A DNA stretch of 54,516 bases from NCBI GenBank assembly GCA_021741645.1, contig JAIOXK010000006.1, positions 1-54,516 of the forward strand. Direction: 5' to 3'. Both the position numbers and the translations under genes were made by a program. The notes under the pieces were generated by a model. The model was not told the origin of the DNA and searched no databases. It worked only from the letters and a program-made list of their open reading frames with translations. Each line of letters begins with the position of its first letter. Position 1 is the first letter of the stretch. Positions 8,496-17,529 of the stretch are shown here, one piece after another. The stretch comes from Candidatus Nanopelagicales bacterium. Lineage in GTDB: Bacteria > Actinomycetota > Actinomycetes > S36-B12.

Positions 8496-9329
8496 CTACT
8501 GCCTGCGAACCAGGAGGCGGGTTCCCGCCGCTCCGATTCCGATCAGACTGGCCACCAGGAGAGCCATCGCTCCCATGGGTGCGCCTTGCTGGCTTGAGCC
8601 GTCACCTGCGGGCACTGCCGCAGGCACCTTGACCGTGGCCGGCAGGGGAACCGAGACAACCTCGGGCTCCTCTGGCTCGTCGACCGTGGCCGGCAGCGGA
8701 ACGGCGACCTGCTCGGGCTCGGTCGGTGCGACCGGCTCTTGAACCGTCTCCACGACCGTGGCCGGCAGCACCGGTGCGACCGTTGTCGGCGTCGGAGTCG
8801 GCGTCGGCGTCGGCGTCGGCGTCGGAGTCGGCGTCGGAGTCGGCGTCGGAGTCGGAGTCGGCGTCGGAGTCGGCGTCGGCGTGTTCGCGTAGCAGAAGGT
8901 GATGTGTGACAGACCCTTTCGATCTGGCGTCGACCAATTGCCAGAGGTGCCCGGCACGCCAGTGGCGCTTCCGTCACCGTCCGATCCCGCCTTTACAACA
9001 ATGCGCACCGTTGTTGACCCGGTCGCCCACCCACCCGCGAGGGCCTCGCCTTCTTCCTTGACTTCAGCAATCGTGATGCTCGCCCCACCGCTCGTCAGCG
9101 TCTCGCCGATGTCCACGGGTCCACTGATTTCGATCTTGTCGTAACCGATGTAGTTTTCGATGCCCGCGCACTCCGTGCCGGGATTCGCCGCCGCAGGCAC
9201 CGTGGCTGAGCCAACCGACGCCATCGTCAATGAAACGGCCAGCAGGGAACCAACGGCCACTACGGCCGTCCATCCGCGCGTCGTCCTTGCCCTCGTCGTC
9301 CTGCGACTGATGTCGCTGCTCCTGCGCAT
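8496..9329 (-). CDS. Secreted Pro-Thr-repeat surface protein with C-terminal membrane anchor
   Basis: About 277 residues. The ATG at 9329 is preferred over the one at 9335 because GAGAGGG sits 6 nt before it and directly abuts the earlier one. Order: twin-Arg-rich N-terminus with a signal peptide ending near SATVPAAA; a globular extracellular part of ~100 residues ending SHITFCY; a (Thr-Pro)16-type linker; three LPATV-containing repeats; a hydrophobic segment (MALLVASLIGIGAAG) and a basic tail RLLVRRQ. The architecture is that of a wall-spanning, probably glycosylated surface protein. LPATV resembles a sortase motif but lacks the final Gly, and the last copy is ~20 residues before the TM segment, so sortase anchoring is doubtful. 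Function unknown. Confidence 0.82.
   Translation of the reverse strand: MRRSSDISRRTTRARTTRGWTAVVAVGSLLAVSLTMASVGSATVPAAANPGTECAGIENYIGYDKIEISGPVDIGETLTSGGASITIAEVKEEGEALAGGWATGSTTVRIVVKAGSDGDGSATGVPGTSGNWSTPDRKGLSHITFCYANTPTPTPTPTPTPTPTPTPTPTPTPTPTPTPTPTTVAPVLPATVVETVQEPVAPTEPEQVAVPLPATVDEPEEPEVVSVPLPATVKVPAAVPAGDGSSQQGAPMGAMALLVASLIGIGAAGTRLLVRRQ
8785..8880 (-). repeat. Hexanucleotide tandem repeat encoding Thr-Pro repeats
   Basis: Sixteen consecutive 6-bp units, each GTCGGC or GTCGGA on the plus strand, encode alternating Thr-Pro in the surface-protein gene. Unit length is a multiple of three, so gain or loss of units changes linker length without a frameshift. Confidence 0.9.
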
Positions 9330-9525
9330 TGTCATCCCTCTCGCCCCCTTCGTGGCTCCCTATTTCAGGGTGGGGTCAGGAGGGTGTGCTCAGAGACCTG
9401 AGAAGGGTGATTGTCAGGTCAGTGACCGGCTGATGCAGTCAATGACCAGTCAGGAGAAGTCACACGGAGGGCCAATGGGTCAGACGACCAAGGATTGCGT
9501 GATAGCAGGCGCCGAGGTGGATCGC

Positions 9526-10716
9526 TCAGTAGGCGGGCTTGTCCGGCTCCACCTGGGCGATCCACTGCAGGATGCCGCCGCCGACATGCACCGCATCGGC
9601 GTAGCCCGCTCCCTTGACGACGGCCAGGGCCTCAGCCGAGCGCCCGCCGACCTTGCAGTGCAGGACGATCCGCTTGTCGTCGGGCAGCTTCTCCAGTGCG
9701 GATCCGTCAAGGAATTCGCCCTTGGGAATGAGCACGGCACCGTCGATGCTGACGATCTCGAACTCGTTGGGCTCACGGACGTCGATGAGGATGAAGTCCT
9801 CCTCGCCTGCCTCGCGGGCGTCGAGCATGTCCTTGAGTTGCAGGGCCGTGATGGTGGAGTCCCTGGCCGCTTCAGCTGCCTCGTCCGAGATCGTCCCGCA
9901 GAACGCCTCGTAGTCGATGAGTTCGGTCACCGTGGGATTCTCACCGCAGACCGCGCAATGCGGATCCTTGCGGATCTTCACCTGCCGGTAGGTCATCTCG
10001 AGTGCGTCATAGATCATCAGCCGACCCAGCAGGGTCTCGCCGATGCCGGTGATGAGCTTGATGGCCTCGTTGACCTGGATGGACCCGATCGACGCGCACA
10101 GAACTCCGAGCACACCGCCCTCGGCGCACGAGGGAACCATCCCCGGCGGCGGGGGCTCGGGATAGAGGCAGCGGTAGCACGGCCCCTGCTCGGCCCAGAA
10201 CACGCTCGCCTGACCGTCGAAACGGTAGATCGATCCCCACACGTAGGGCTTGTTGAGCAGCACGCAGGCATCGTTGACGAGATACCGCGTGGCGAAGTTA
10301 TCGGTGCCGTCGACGATGAGGTCGTACTGACTGAAGAGCTCCATCACATTCGAGGAGTCAAGGCGCTCGCCGTGCAGGTTCACTTGCACGTAGGGATTGA
10401 TCTCGAGCACGGAGTCGCGGGCGCTCTCGGCCTTGGGCCGACCGATGTCGCTCTGCCCGTGAATGATCTGCCGCTGGAGGTTCGACTCGTCGACGACGTC
10501 GAACTCCACGATTCCGAGCGTGCCGACACCAGCCGCAGCGAGGTACATGAGGGACGGGCTGCCGAGCCCCCCGGCCCCGACGCACAGCACCTTGGCGTTC
10601 TTCAGCCGCTTCTGCCCCGACATGCCCACATCGGGGATGATCAGGTGACGGCTGTAGCGCCGGACTTCGTCGACGGTCAGTGCGTCGGCAGGGTCCACCA
10701 GGGGTGGCAGGCTCAC
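9526..10716 (-). CDS. moeZ: MoeZ-type adenylyltransferase/sulfurtransferase (ThiF + rhodanese)
   Basis: Activates the C-terminal Gly of small sulfur-carrier proteins by adenylation, then hands on sulfur, serving molybdopterin synthesis and thiocarboxylate-based cysteine or siderophore pathways in actinobacteria. 396 aa. The E1-like domain has GAGGLG at 47-52, VEFDVVDESNLQRQ, and two zinc Cys pairs (CYRC and CAVC). The C-terminal rhodanese domain carries VLHCKVGGRS with the sulfur-accepting Cys near residue 354. The GTG start at 10716 has AAGGAG at 10722-10727, 5 nt upstream. It matches M. tuberculosis Rv3206c in position. No carrier protein gene is adjacent, so it probably acts in trans on several pathways. 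Confidence 0.93.
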   Translation of the reverse strand: MSLPPLVDPADALTVDEVRRYSRHLIIPDVGMSGQKRLKNAKVLCVGAGGLGSPSLMYLAAAGVGTLGIVEFDVVDESNLQRQIIHGQSDIGRPKAESARDSVLEINPYVQVNLHGERLDSSNVMELFSQYDLIVDGTDNFATRYLVNDACVLLNKPYVWGSIYRFDGQASVFWAEQGPCYRCLYPEPPPPGMVPSCAEGGVLGVLCASIGSIQVNEAIKLITGIGETLLGRLMIYDALEMTYRQVKIRKDPHCAVCGENPTVTELIDYEAFCGTISDEAAEAARDSTITALQLKDMLDAREAGEEDFILIDVREPNEFEIVSIDGAVLIPKGEFLDGSALEKLPDDKRIVLHCKVGGRSAEALAVVKGAGYADAVHVGGGILQWIAQVEPDKPAY

Positions 10717-10812
10717 GGAGACTCCTTGAGAGTGATTCGAATGCCCCAGAGTAGACGGGCCGAGAATTCCCTTCCCGGGCGCCTTGAAAGGTGCAAAGGA
10801 TTCGCAGGCGTC

Positions 10813-13800
10813 CTAGGCGTTCGGACCCCGGCCCTCCGATGCGCCGTCGCGCCCCTCCTGGGCCACCAGATTGCGCAGCGCACGGAGTGCTACTGACAGC
10901 GTCGCCAGATTGGGCTCATCCACGGCCTCAATGTCATCCAAGGTCGTGCGGGCGCGCGACACGCCTTCACTGTTGGCCCACTCCCAGGCAGACAGTCGCT
11001 CGAGGGGAGCCTGATCGTCCGGGGTCGACCGGAGCACTCGTGACGTGAGACCAGCGACCACGGAGTAGAGATCACTGCGCAGCGCGAATCGCGCCAGGGC
11101 ACTCCACCGATCCCCCCGCGGCAGGTCGGAGATCTTGACCAGAGTGCTGTCGATCTCGTAGCGATCAGAGATGGTGAAGTAGAGCGGAATCACCACGTCA
11201 ACAGGCTCACCGGTGCGATGGCAGATGTCTGCAATGTCGAGCAGGGTGAACACGTCGAGGGAGACGGCCGCATACCGCGAGAGCTCCTCCGGCGCACCCG
11301 CCTGCTCGAACCTGCGCAACAGGCGCTCGAATCGCTCACGCTCCTTGCCGAGCAGGTTCGTCGGCACCGCACTGGTGTGATCATCGACTGCGGAGGCGAA
11401 GCGCGTGACCTCATCGCGCACGTCGATGACTCCGCCGCGGGTCTGCAGGAACCAGCGCGTCGCACGATCGAGCAGCCGGCGCGTCTCCAGGTGCAGCGCC
11501 ACCTGGGCGCTCGCCGAGATGGACGTGTCATGGTCGTTGACCCGCTGCCAGAAGGCCGGGATCTGGAAGATCTCCATGGCTGCCGCCGCAGCTCGGACGA
11601 CTTCGACAGCGCTGGCACCTGTCTCCTCCATGGCTCGGAAGACGAAGGTGATTCCAGCGATGTTCAACAGGCGATTGACCGTGACGGTGGTGATGATCTG
11701 CGAGCGCAGGGGGTGCACGGCAATGGCCTCAGCGAACCGCTCCCGAAGACGCTCGGGGAAGTAGTCGATCAGGGCGCTGGTGAAGTAGCCATCGGCGGCG
11801 AACGTCGAGTCATTGAGCTCTTTGGTCAGCCAAATCTTGGCGTAGGCCAGCAGGACGCACAGTTCAGGGCCGGTGAGTCCCTCCCCCGCCAGTTCACGCG
11901 TGCGCAGTTCCTCGTCGTCCGGCAGGAACTCGAGTGCACGGTCGAGAAGACCCGACCGCTCAAGTTCTCGAATCATGCGCTGCTGCACCGTCACGAGTGC
12001 CGGTGAGCCCGCACGCGCGTTGCCGAGCACGACGTTCTGCCCGTAGTTGTCCGCCAGCACCATGCGTGCCACATCGTCCGTCATGGCCATGAGCAGTTCG
12101 TTGCGCTCGTCGCGCTCCAACTGCCCCTGCAGCACCAGGGAGTCCAGCAGGATCTTGATGTTGACCTCGTGGTCAGACGTGTCGACTCCAGCCGAGTTAT
12201 CGATGGCGTCGGTATTCAGGCGCACACCGTGACGAGCCGCCTCGATCCGACCGAGTTGGGTCAGGCCGAGATTGCCGCCCTCGCCGACGACTCGACAGCG
12301 CAGATCATGGCCGCTGATCCGAATGCGGTCGTTGGCCTTGTCGCCAACATCGAGATTCGTCTCCGTCTGCGCCTTCACGTAGGTGCCAATGCCACCGTTC
12401 CACAGCAGATCCACCGGGGCCTTGAGTGCGGACTGGATCAACTGGTCGGGCGTCATCGCGAACACACCGGAGGGAAGATTGAGGGCAGCCGTCATCTCAG
12501 GCGTCACGGGGATCGACTTCATGGATCGCGCGAAGACGCCGCCCCCACGTGAGATCAGGCTCGGGTCGTAGTCGGCCCACGATGACCGGTGCAGGTCGAA
12601 CAGGCGCCGTCGCTCCGCGAACGAGACAGCAGCGTCAGGGTCGGGGTCGATGAAGATGTGCCGGTGATCGAAAGCCACCACCAGCCGGATGTGCTCACTG
12701 AGCAGCATTCCATTGCCGAAGACGTCTCCACTCATGTCGCCAATCCCGGCGACCGTGAAGTCGTCGGTCTGTGTGTCGATGTCCATCTCGCGGAAGTGGC
12801 GCTTCACCGACTCCCAGGCGCCTCTGGCCGTGATGCCCATGGCCTTGTGGTCGTATCCGATGGAACCGCCGGAGGCGAACGCGTCCCCGAGCCAGAATCC
12901 GTACTCGGCAGCGATGTCGTTGGCCAAGTCGGAGAATGTCGCGGTCCCCTTGTCGGCGGCCACGACCAGGTAGGCATCGTCGCTGTCGTGACGAACCACT
13001 CGTTCGGGATGAACCACGGTCCCGTCGACGAGATTGTCGGTGACGTCGAGCATGGACGAGATGAAGTCCCGATACGCGGCCTTGCCCTCCGCAAGCCACG
13101 CATCGCGATCGACTGCTGGGTCAGGCAGCCGCTTGGCATAGAAGCCACCCTTGGCGCCGACGGGGACGATGACCGCGTTCTTGACCTCCTGCGCCTTGAC
13201 CAGCCCCAGGATCTCAGTGCGGAAGTCCTCCTGCCGGTCGCTCCAGCGGAGTCCTCCCCGAGCCACGGAGCCGAATCGCAGGTGCACGCCCTCCACCCGG
13301 GGTGCGAACACCCAGATCTCGTACTTGGGCTTCGGCAGCGGCATGTCGGGCACCTGCTGCGGGTCCAGCTTGAACGACACCGCCGAGCGTTCGCGCCCAT
13401 CGAGATCGACCTGGAAGAAGTTGGTACGCAGGGTCGCTCGGATGAGGGCGAGCAGTGAGCGAAGAATGCGGTCTTGATCAAGGCTCGCCACCTCGTCCAG
13501 AGCCGTCTCGATCTGCTCGATGAGCTGTCGCTCCTGCGTGCTCCTGTCCCCGTCCAGGTCAGGCGAGAACCGGGTGCGGAACAGGGCTACGAGCATTCCG
13601 GCGATCACGTCGTTGTCCGTGAGGACTTCCTCGATATAGGTCTGGTTGAACGTCGACCCGATCTGTCGCATGTAGCGGGCGTAGGCGCGGAGCACGAGCA
13701 CGTCGCGCCAGTCCATGCCCGCTGTGACGATGAGGGCATTGAACCCGTCGACGCTCGCCTGATCGTCGAACGCGGCCGCGAAAGCCGCGTCGATGCGCTC

Positions 13801-15672
13801 CGCCAAGGAGGGGCGCCCCACGATCTCGCGATCGGGCAGCAGCATGCCGAAGTCGAGGATCCACGCGGTTTCCTTGTGCGCCCTCGCGATCTCGAAGGGG
13901 TACTCGTCGACGACGTCAACCCCCATCGACTGCAGGATGGGAAGCACACGAGACAACGAGATCGACGGACCGATTCGGGTGATCTTCAGGCGCACTTCAC
14001 GCCGTGAGGCATCGGTGGGCTGGTACACCTCCAGGGAGAGTTCTCCGGGAGTCAGCTCCTCCATCACCAGGGCGTCATGCACGCCTCGCTCGGGACCGAA
14101 CTCCTCCTTGTAGGCCTCGGGAAAGGCGTGACCGTAGGTGCGCAGGAGGGGAGCAGCGCCTGCGTCACCGAGTCGACTCGCCAGCTCGGCGCCGAAGTCG
14201 TCATCCCAGCTACGGGTGGCCGCCGCCACCCGTGTCTCGATCTCGCGATGATCGAGTTCCGGCAGCCCTTGGCCCATCGGCACGTGCACCACGAAGTGCA
14301 GACGGGCAAGAACGGATTCCGAGACGCGGGCCGTGTAGTCCACGCTGGATCCGCCGATGACCTCCGTGAGGATCTGCTCGATGCGCAACCGGACGGCCGT
14401 GGTGTAGCGATCGCGTGGCAGGTAGACGAGGCAGGACATGAAGCGTCCGTAGTCGTCGGGGCGCAGGTACAGCTTCGTGCGCCTGCGCTCCTGCAGGTGA
14501 AGCACGGAGTCGGCGACCGCGGTCAGCTGCTCATCGTGCGTCTGGAACAGCTCGTCGCGCGGGTAGGTCTCCAAGAAGGCGACCAGGTCCTTGGCGTCAT
14601 GGGAGGCAGGGACGAAATCCAGGCGCGCCTCGAGCATTCGAGCCTTCGATCGCAGGATCGGAATATCGATGATGCTCTGCGTGTACGCGCTCGAGGAGTA
14701 CAGGCCCAGGAAGCGTCGTTCTCCCGTGACGTTTCCGTTCTCGTCGAACCTCTTGACGCCGACATAGTCCAGATACACCGGACGATGCACGGTCGAGCGT
14801 GAATTCGCCTTGCTCAGGACCAGTAGCTCAGGCTTGCGAGCCAAGGCCCGCACCGCTGGAGGAAGCACTGCGAAGCTCTTCGACATCATGGTCGGTGACT
14901 CCGGGTCGACGACCATGCTCAGAATTCCCAGCCCGCTGCCGTCGACGGGGACGAGGGTGTCCTCGCCATCCACCGACTTCAGGTCGTACTCGCGGTAGCC
15001 AAGGAAGGTGAAGTTGTCTGCGGCGAGCCATCGCAGGTAGGCCACTCCCTCTTCTACCTGAGTGGATCGCAGCCCCTCGGGTGGAGTGGCGACGATCTCA
15101 TCCGCCAGCGTCAGGGCCCGCCCCCGCATGGCCTGCCAGTCACGGACGGCATGCCGGACGTCCATCAGGACCTGGTTCAAGCGCCGCTCCAGGTCGGCCG
15201 CTGAGCCTTCGACGAAGCTGCGCTCCATCTCGATCCACATCCAGGACTCGGCCTGGGCCCCAGCCGGACGGGGATCGTCGACGTCCAGCGGCAGCACCTC
15301 CAGCAGCCGTCCTTCCTCGTCGCGCCGGACGACCACTGTCGGATGAAGAAGGAGGTGAATGGCCCGACCCGACTCAGCGATGGCAGCGGACACCGAGTCC
15401 ACCAGGAACGGCATGTCGTCGGTGGCGATGAGGAGGGTGCAGACTCCCCCCGTTCCCGCTTCGCCTCGATCATGAATCCGCACGAGCGAGTGCTGAACGC
15501 CGCGCACGGATGCGAACGCCAGCAGGTCGGCAGCGTGGTGCGCGAGCCGATCGGCAGAGCGAAGGTCCTCGTCGGACAGGTAGCGGGCAAACCGGTGAGC
15601 CAGATGGCGCACTTGCGGGTCCGTGACGGCATCAATGTCCTGCCGTAGGCGTGTCATCGCGCTGCTCGTCAC
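10813..15672 (-). CDS. gdh: NAD-specific glutamate dehydrogenase, 180-kDa class
   Basis: Deaminates L-glutamate to 2-oxoglutarate with NAD+, a catabolic or anaplerotic role. At 1619 aa it has the length of the large GDH class known from Streptomyces and mycobacteria (Rv2476c). The long N-terminal regulatory region (ACT-like) precedes the catalytic core, where GSVARGGLRWSDR, VPVGAKGGFYAKR, GGSIGYDHKAMGITARGAW and VVGEGGNLGLTQ are the substrate and NAD-binding signatures. The GTG at 15672 is the longest start; an ATG at 15657 is an alternative and neither has a strong ribosome site. The gene stands alone, with 96 nt between its stop and the moeZ start. Confidence 0.93.
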   Translation of the reverse strand: MTSSAMTRLRQDIDAVTDPQVRHLAHRFARYLSDEDLRSADRLAHHAADLLAFASVRGVQHSLVRIHDRGEAGTGGVCTLLIATDDMPFLVDSVSAAIAESGRAIHLLLHPTVVVRRDEEGRLLEVLPLDVDDPRPAGAQAESWMWIEMERSFVEGSAADLERRLNQVLMDVRHAVRDWQAMRGRALTLADEIVATPPEGLRSTQVEEGVAYLRWLAADNFTFLGYREYDLKSVDGEDTLVPVDGSGLGILSMVVDPESPTMMSKSFAVLPPAVRALARKPELLVLSKANSRSTVHRPVYLDYVGVKRFDENGNVTGERRFLGLYSSSAYTQSIIDIPILRSKARMLEARLDFVPASHDAKDLVAFLETYPRDELFQTHDEQLTAVADSVLHLQERRRTKLYLRPDDYGRFMSCLVYLPRDRYTTAVRLRIEQILTEVIGGSSVDYTARVSESVLARLHFVVHVPMGQGLPELDHREIETRVAAATRSWDDDFGAELASRLGDAGAAPLLRTYGHAFPEAYKEEFGPERGVHDALVMEELTPGELSLEVYQPTDASRREVRLKITRIGPSISLSRVLPILQSMGVDVVDEYPFEIARAHKETAWILDFGMLLPDREIVGRPSLAERIDAAFAAAFDDQASVDGFNALIVTAGMDWRDVLVLRAYARYMRQIGSTFNQTYIEEVLTDNDVIAGMLVALFRTRFSPDLDGDRSTQERQLIEQIETALDEVASLDQDRILRSLLALIRATLRTNFFQVDLDGRERSAVSFKLDPQQVPDMPLPKPKYEIWVFAPRVEGVHLRFGSVARGGLRWSDRQEDFRTEILGLVKAQEVKNAVIVPVGAKGGFYAKRLPDPAVDRDAWLAEGKAAYRDFISSMLDVTDNLVDGTVVHPERVVRHDSDDAYLVVAADKGTATFSDLANDIAAEYGFWLGDAFASGGSIGYDHKAMGITARGAWESVKRHFREMDIDTQTDDFTVAGIGDMSGDVFGNGMLLSEHIRLVVAFDHRHIFIDPDPDAAVSFAERRRLFDLHRSSWADYDPSLISRGGGVFARSMKSIPVTPEMTAALNLPSGVFAMTPDQLIQSALKAPVDLLWNGGIGTYVKAQTETNLDVGDKANDRIRISGHDLRCRVVGEGGNLGLTQLGRIEAARHGVRLNTDAIDNSAGVDTSDHEVNIKILLDSLVLQGQLERDERNELLMAMTDDVARMVLADNYGQNVVLGNARAGSPALVTVQQRMIRELERSGLLDRALEFLPDDEELRTRELAGEGLTGPELCVLLAYAKIWLTKELNDSTFAADGYFTSALIDYFPERLRERFAEAIAVHPLRSQIITTVTVNRLLNIAGITFVFRAMEETGASAVEVVRAAAAAMEIFQIPAFWQRVNDHDTSISASAQVALHLETRRLLDRATRWFLQTRGGVIDVRDEVTRFASAVDDHTSAVPTNLLGKERERFERLLRRFEQAGAPEELSRYAAVSLDVFTLLDIADICHRTGEPVDVVIPLYFTISDRYEIDSTLVKISDLPRGDRWSALARFALRSDLYSVVAGLTSRVLRSTPDDQAPLERLSAWEWANSEGVSRARTTLDDIEAVDEPNLATLSVALRALRNLVAQEGRDGASEGRGPNA

Positions 15673-15937
15673 GTCGTCTTCCCGCCCATCAGCCGTCCAC
15701 GCAAGACGAGGACGCCACCTCGTTGTGTCGTCCTTCCTCCACGTTAGCGATCCGACGGATGCGACGCTGCCCTACTCGTCACTCCGTTTCGGCCTCTTCT
15801 GCAGCCGATGCATGTCCGGGGTGGAGCGCAGGCGCGCCCGTGCGGGGGCCCGAGTCCGGATGGTGCAGCAGGATCGTGCGGCAGGATGGGGTTCCACGAG
15901 TTCCCTCAGGGAGCCCCTCACCCCACGGAGGTTCGAC
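15673..15937. other. Divergent intergenic region, gdh / DUF2505
   Basis: 265 bases carrying both promoters. The only clear signal is GGAGG at 15927-15931, the ribosome site for the DUF2505 gene. I found no convincing paired -35/-10 elements and no additional small gene. Confidence 0.4.
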
Positions 15938-16432
15938 ATGGCCACCTCACTGGACTGCACGCAGCAGTTTCCCGGCTCCCCCGCCGATGTCCTGGCCATG
16001 CTTCGTGACCCCGCGTACGTGACGGCGAAGGCGGAACGGACGGGTGCCTTCGACATCGAGGTCGCCGTCGAGGAGCGACCCGACGGCGGCGTCACGATCT
16101 CGTGCACCCGGTCCATGCCCGCTGAGGTGCCGTCCTATGCGACCGCCTTCGTCGGCGAGCACCTGACCATCACCGAGGTCCAGCAGTGGTCGGCCCTCAG
16201 TCCTGACGGCACCGCCTCAGCGGAGGTGTCCGTGGACTTTCATGCGCCGCTCGACTACGTGGGAACGATCACGCTCAGCGCAAGCGCCGGAGGAACCGCA
16301 CTGGTCAATCGGGGGCGCTTCAAGGCGAGTGTGCCGTTCGTCGGTGGCAAGGTCGAGAGGGTCGCTGCAGAGATGACCGAGAAGTACCTGGCCAAGGAGG
16401 CCGAGGTCGGCACTGCCTGGCTCGCCAACTGA
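15938..16432 (+). CDS. DUF2505 (SRPBCC/START-like) family protein
   Basis: A 164-residue cytosolic protein of the actinobacterial DUF2505 family, a presumed helix-grip hydrophobic-ligand-binding fold. The ATG at 15938 is fixed by GGAGG six bases upstream. Features: N-terminal strand SLDCTQQFPGSPADVLAMLRD, alternating strands with ITCT-like turns, and a C-terminal helix KVERVAAEMTEKYLAKEA that would cap the cavity. No catalytic residues are evident. Adjacent lipid genes (patatin, WS/DGAT) are convergent rather than co-transcribed, so a lipid link is only suggestive. Confidence 0.82.
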   Translation: MATSLDCTQQFPGSPADVLAMLRDPAYVTAKAERTGAFDIEVAVEERPDGGVTISCTRSMPAEVPSYATAFVGEHLTITEVQQWSALSPDGTASAEVSVDFHAPLDYVGTITLSASAGGTALVNRGRFKASVPFVGGKVERVAAEMTEKYLAKEAEVGTAWLAN

Positions 16433-16439
16433 CGCTGCC

Positions 16440-16525
16440 ACCGGGGAGCCGGTGCGAATCGGCGGATGCACCGCGAAACCGGTGCAAGTCTGCAGACTTG
16501 CACCGGTAAGCGGTGCAAATCGAGG
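16440..16525. repeat. Palindrome with flanking degenerate copies at a convergent junction
   Basis: A perfect 30-bp palindrome without a loop (16478-16507, centre CTGCAG, outer arms ACCGGTGCAAG) lies between the DUF2505 and patatin stops. Related half-copies flank it: CCGGTGCGAATCGGCGGATG at 16449-16468 and CGGTGCAAATCGAGGGATG at 16511-16529. The set looks like a decayed repeat cluster or complex terminator. Confidence 0.75.
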
Positions 16526-16536
16526 GATGGCGGGGG

Positions 16537-17529
16537 TCAGCCCGTGCGGGCGACGTCCTCGGACTCTCGCCACGCCACGGTGCTGGTGCGCAGGGACGTC
16601 TCCAGCACGAAGCGGATGCGGGTGCCGTCCATCAGGTTCGCGCCTATGGCGACGAGATCCTCGGGGCCAGGGCCCACAAGGCGCACCGGCACACCCGTGG
16701 CTCGGACGACATCGGCTTCACGCTCGGCCACCTTGGTCACCTCCTCACGCCAGCGACGCTCCAGTCGATGGGTCACCCCGGAAGGCTGGTCCATCGCGAA
16801 GCTGACCATGGGGGCCACCACATACACCTCGTCGAGCCCGGCGTGCGCCACGACGTCGATCGATGTCGCGGACACGGCGCCGCCGTCGACATACGTATGG
16901 CCGCGGATGTCCACGGGTGCGAACCAGCCCGGGATCGCGCATGAGGCCATCACCGCATCGGCCAGCGGGACCATGGGTGCACCAGGTCGACCGAACACCA
17001 CGCGCTTGCCGTCCTGGTAGTCCATGGCCACGACCCACACACCCGTGTGGCTCGACCACTCGCCCATCGGCGTGACGGCATCGATGAGGTGACCGACCCG
17101 CTCCAGCGTTCGTGTCCCCTCGGGCATGAATCCGCTGAGCACCGCTGTGGCCGGCAGTTGCCCGAGTCGACGCAGCGACGAGCCGATCAGCTTCGGCGAC
17201 CCCGGTCCGAGCAGGCGAGGAAATCCCGGCCGGTGCCCGCCGGTCGCGCGCACCGGGTCGAAGTCATAGCCGGCGAGTGGCCCGGCCGTGACCACCTCCT
17301 CGTTGTAGTGCTGGCGCAACTGATCAACCGTGACCCCTGCTCCCAGCAATGCGGCGAGCACGGACCCGGCCGAGGTGCCGACGATGACGTCCGCATCCCC
17401 CGCGCGGAAGCCGAACTCCTCCTCCATCGCCGCGAGCGCCCCGACCGCCCACGTGCCGCCGAGGACTCCCCCACCGCCGAGCACCAGCCCACGGCGCGGG
17501 CGTCGGGTGATCTCGCGCAGATCGCTCAT
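16537..17529 (-). CDS. Patatin-like phospholipase
   Basis: A 330-residue lipid acyl hydrolase using a Ser-Asp dyad. The oxyanion motif LGGGGVLGG is at residues 17-25, the nucleophile elbow GTSAG at 51-55 (Ser53), and DGG at about 215-217 (Asp215), all in canonical order. There is no signal peptide, so it should act in the cytoplasm or on the inner membrane face. Its ATG overlaps the stop of the WS/DGAT gene (ATGA), so the two are translationally coupled: one predicted to build neutral lipids, the other to cleave acyl esters. Substrate not known. Confidence 0.9.
   Translation of the reverse strand: MSDLREITRRPRRGLVLGGGGVLGGTWAVGALAAMEEEFGFRAGDADVIVGTSAGSVLAALLGAGVTVDQLRQHYNEEVVTAGPLAGYDFDPVRATGGHRPGFPRLLGPGSPKLIGSSLRRLGQLPATAVLSGFMPEGTRTLERVGHLIDAVTPMGEWSSHTGVWVVAMDYQDGKRVVFGRPGAPMVPLADAVMASCAIPGWFAPVDIRGHTYVDGGAVSATSIDVVAHAGLDEVYVVAPMVSFAMDQPSGVTHRLERRWREEVTKVAEREADVVRATGVPVRLVGPGPEDLVAIGANLMDGTRIRFVLETSLRTSTVAWRESEDVARTG

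Noticed and set aside
8624-8775. Canonical sortase LPXTG cell-wall sorting signal in the PT-repeat protein
   Set aside because: The motifs read LPATV, not LPXTG, and the last is separated from the TM segment by about 20 residues.
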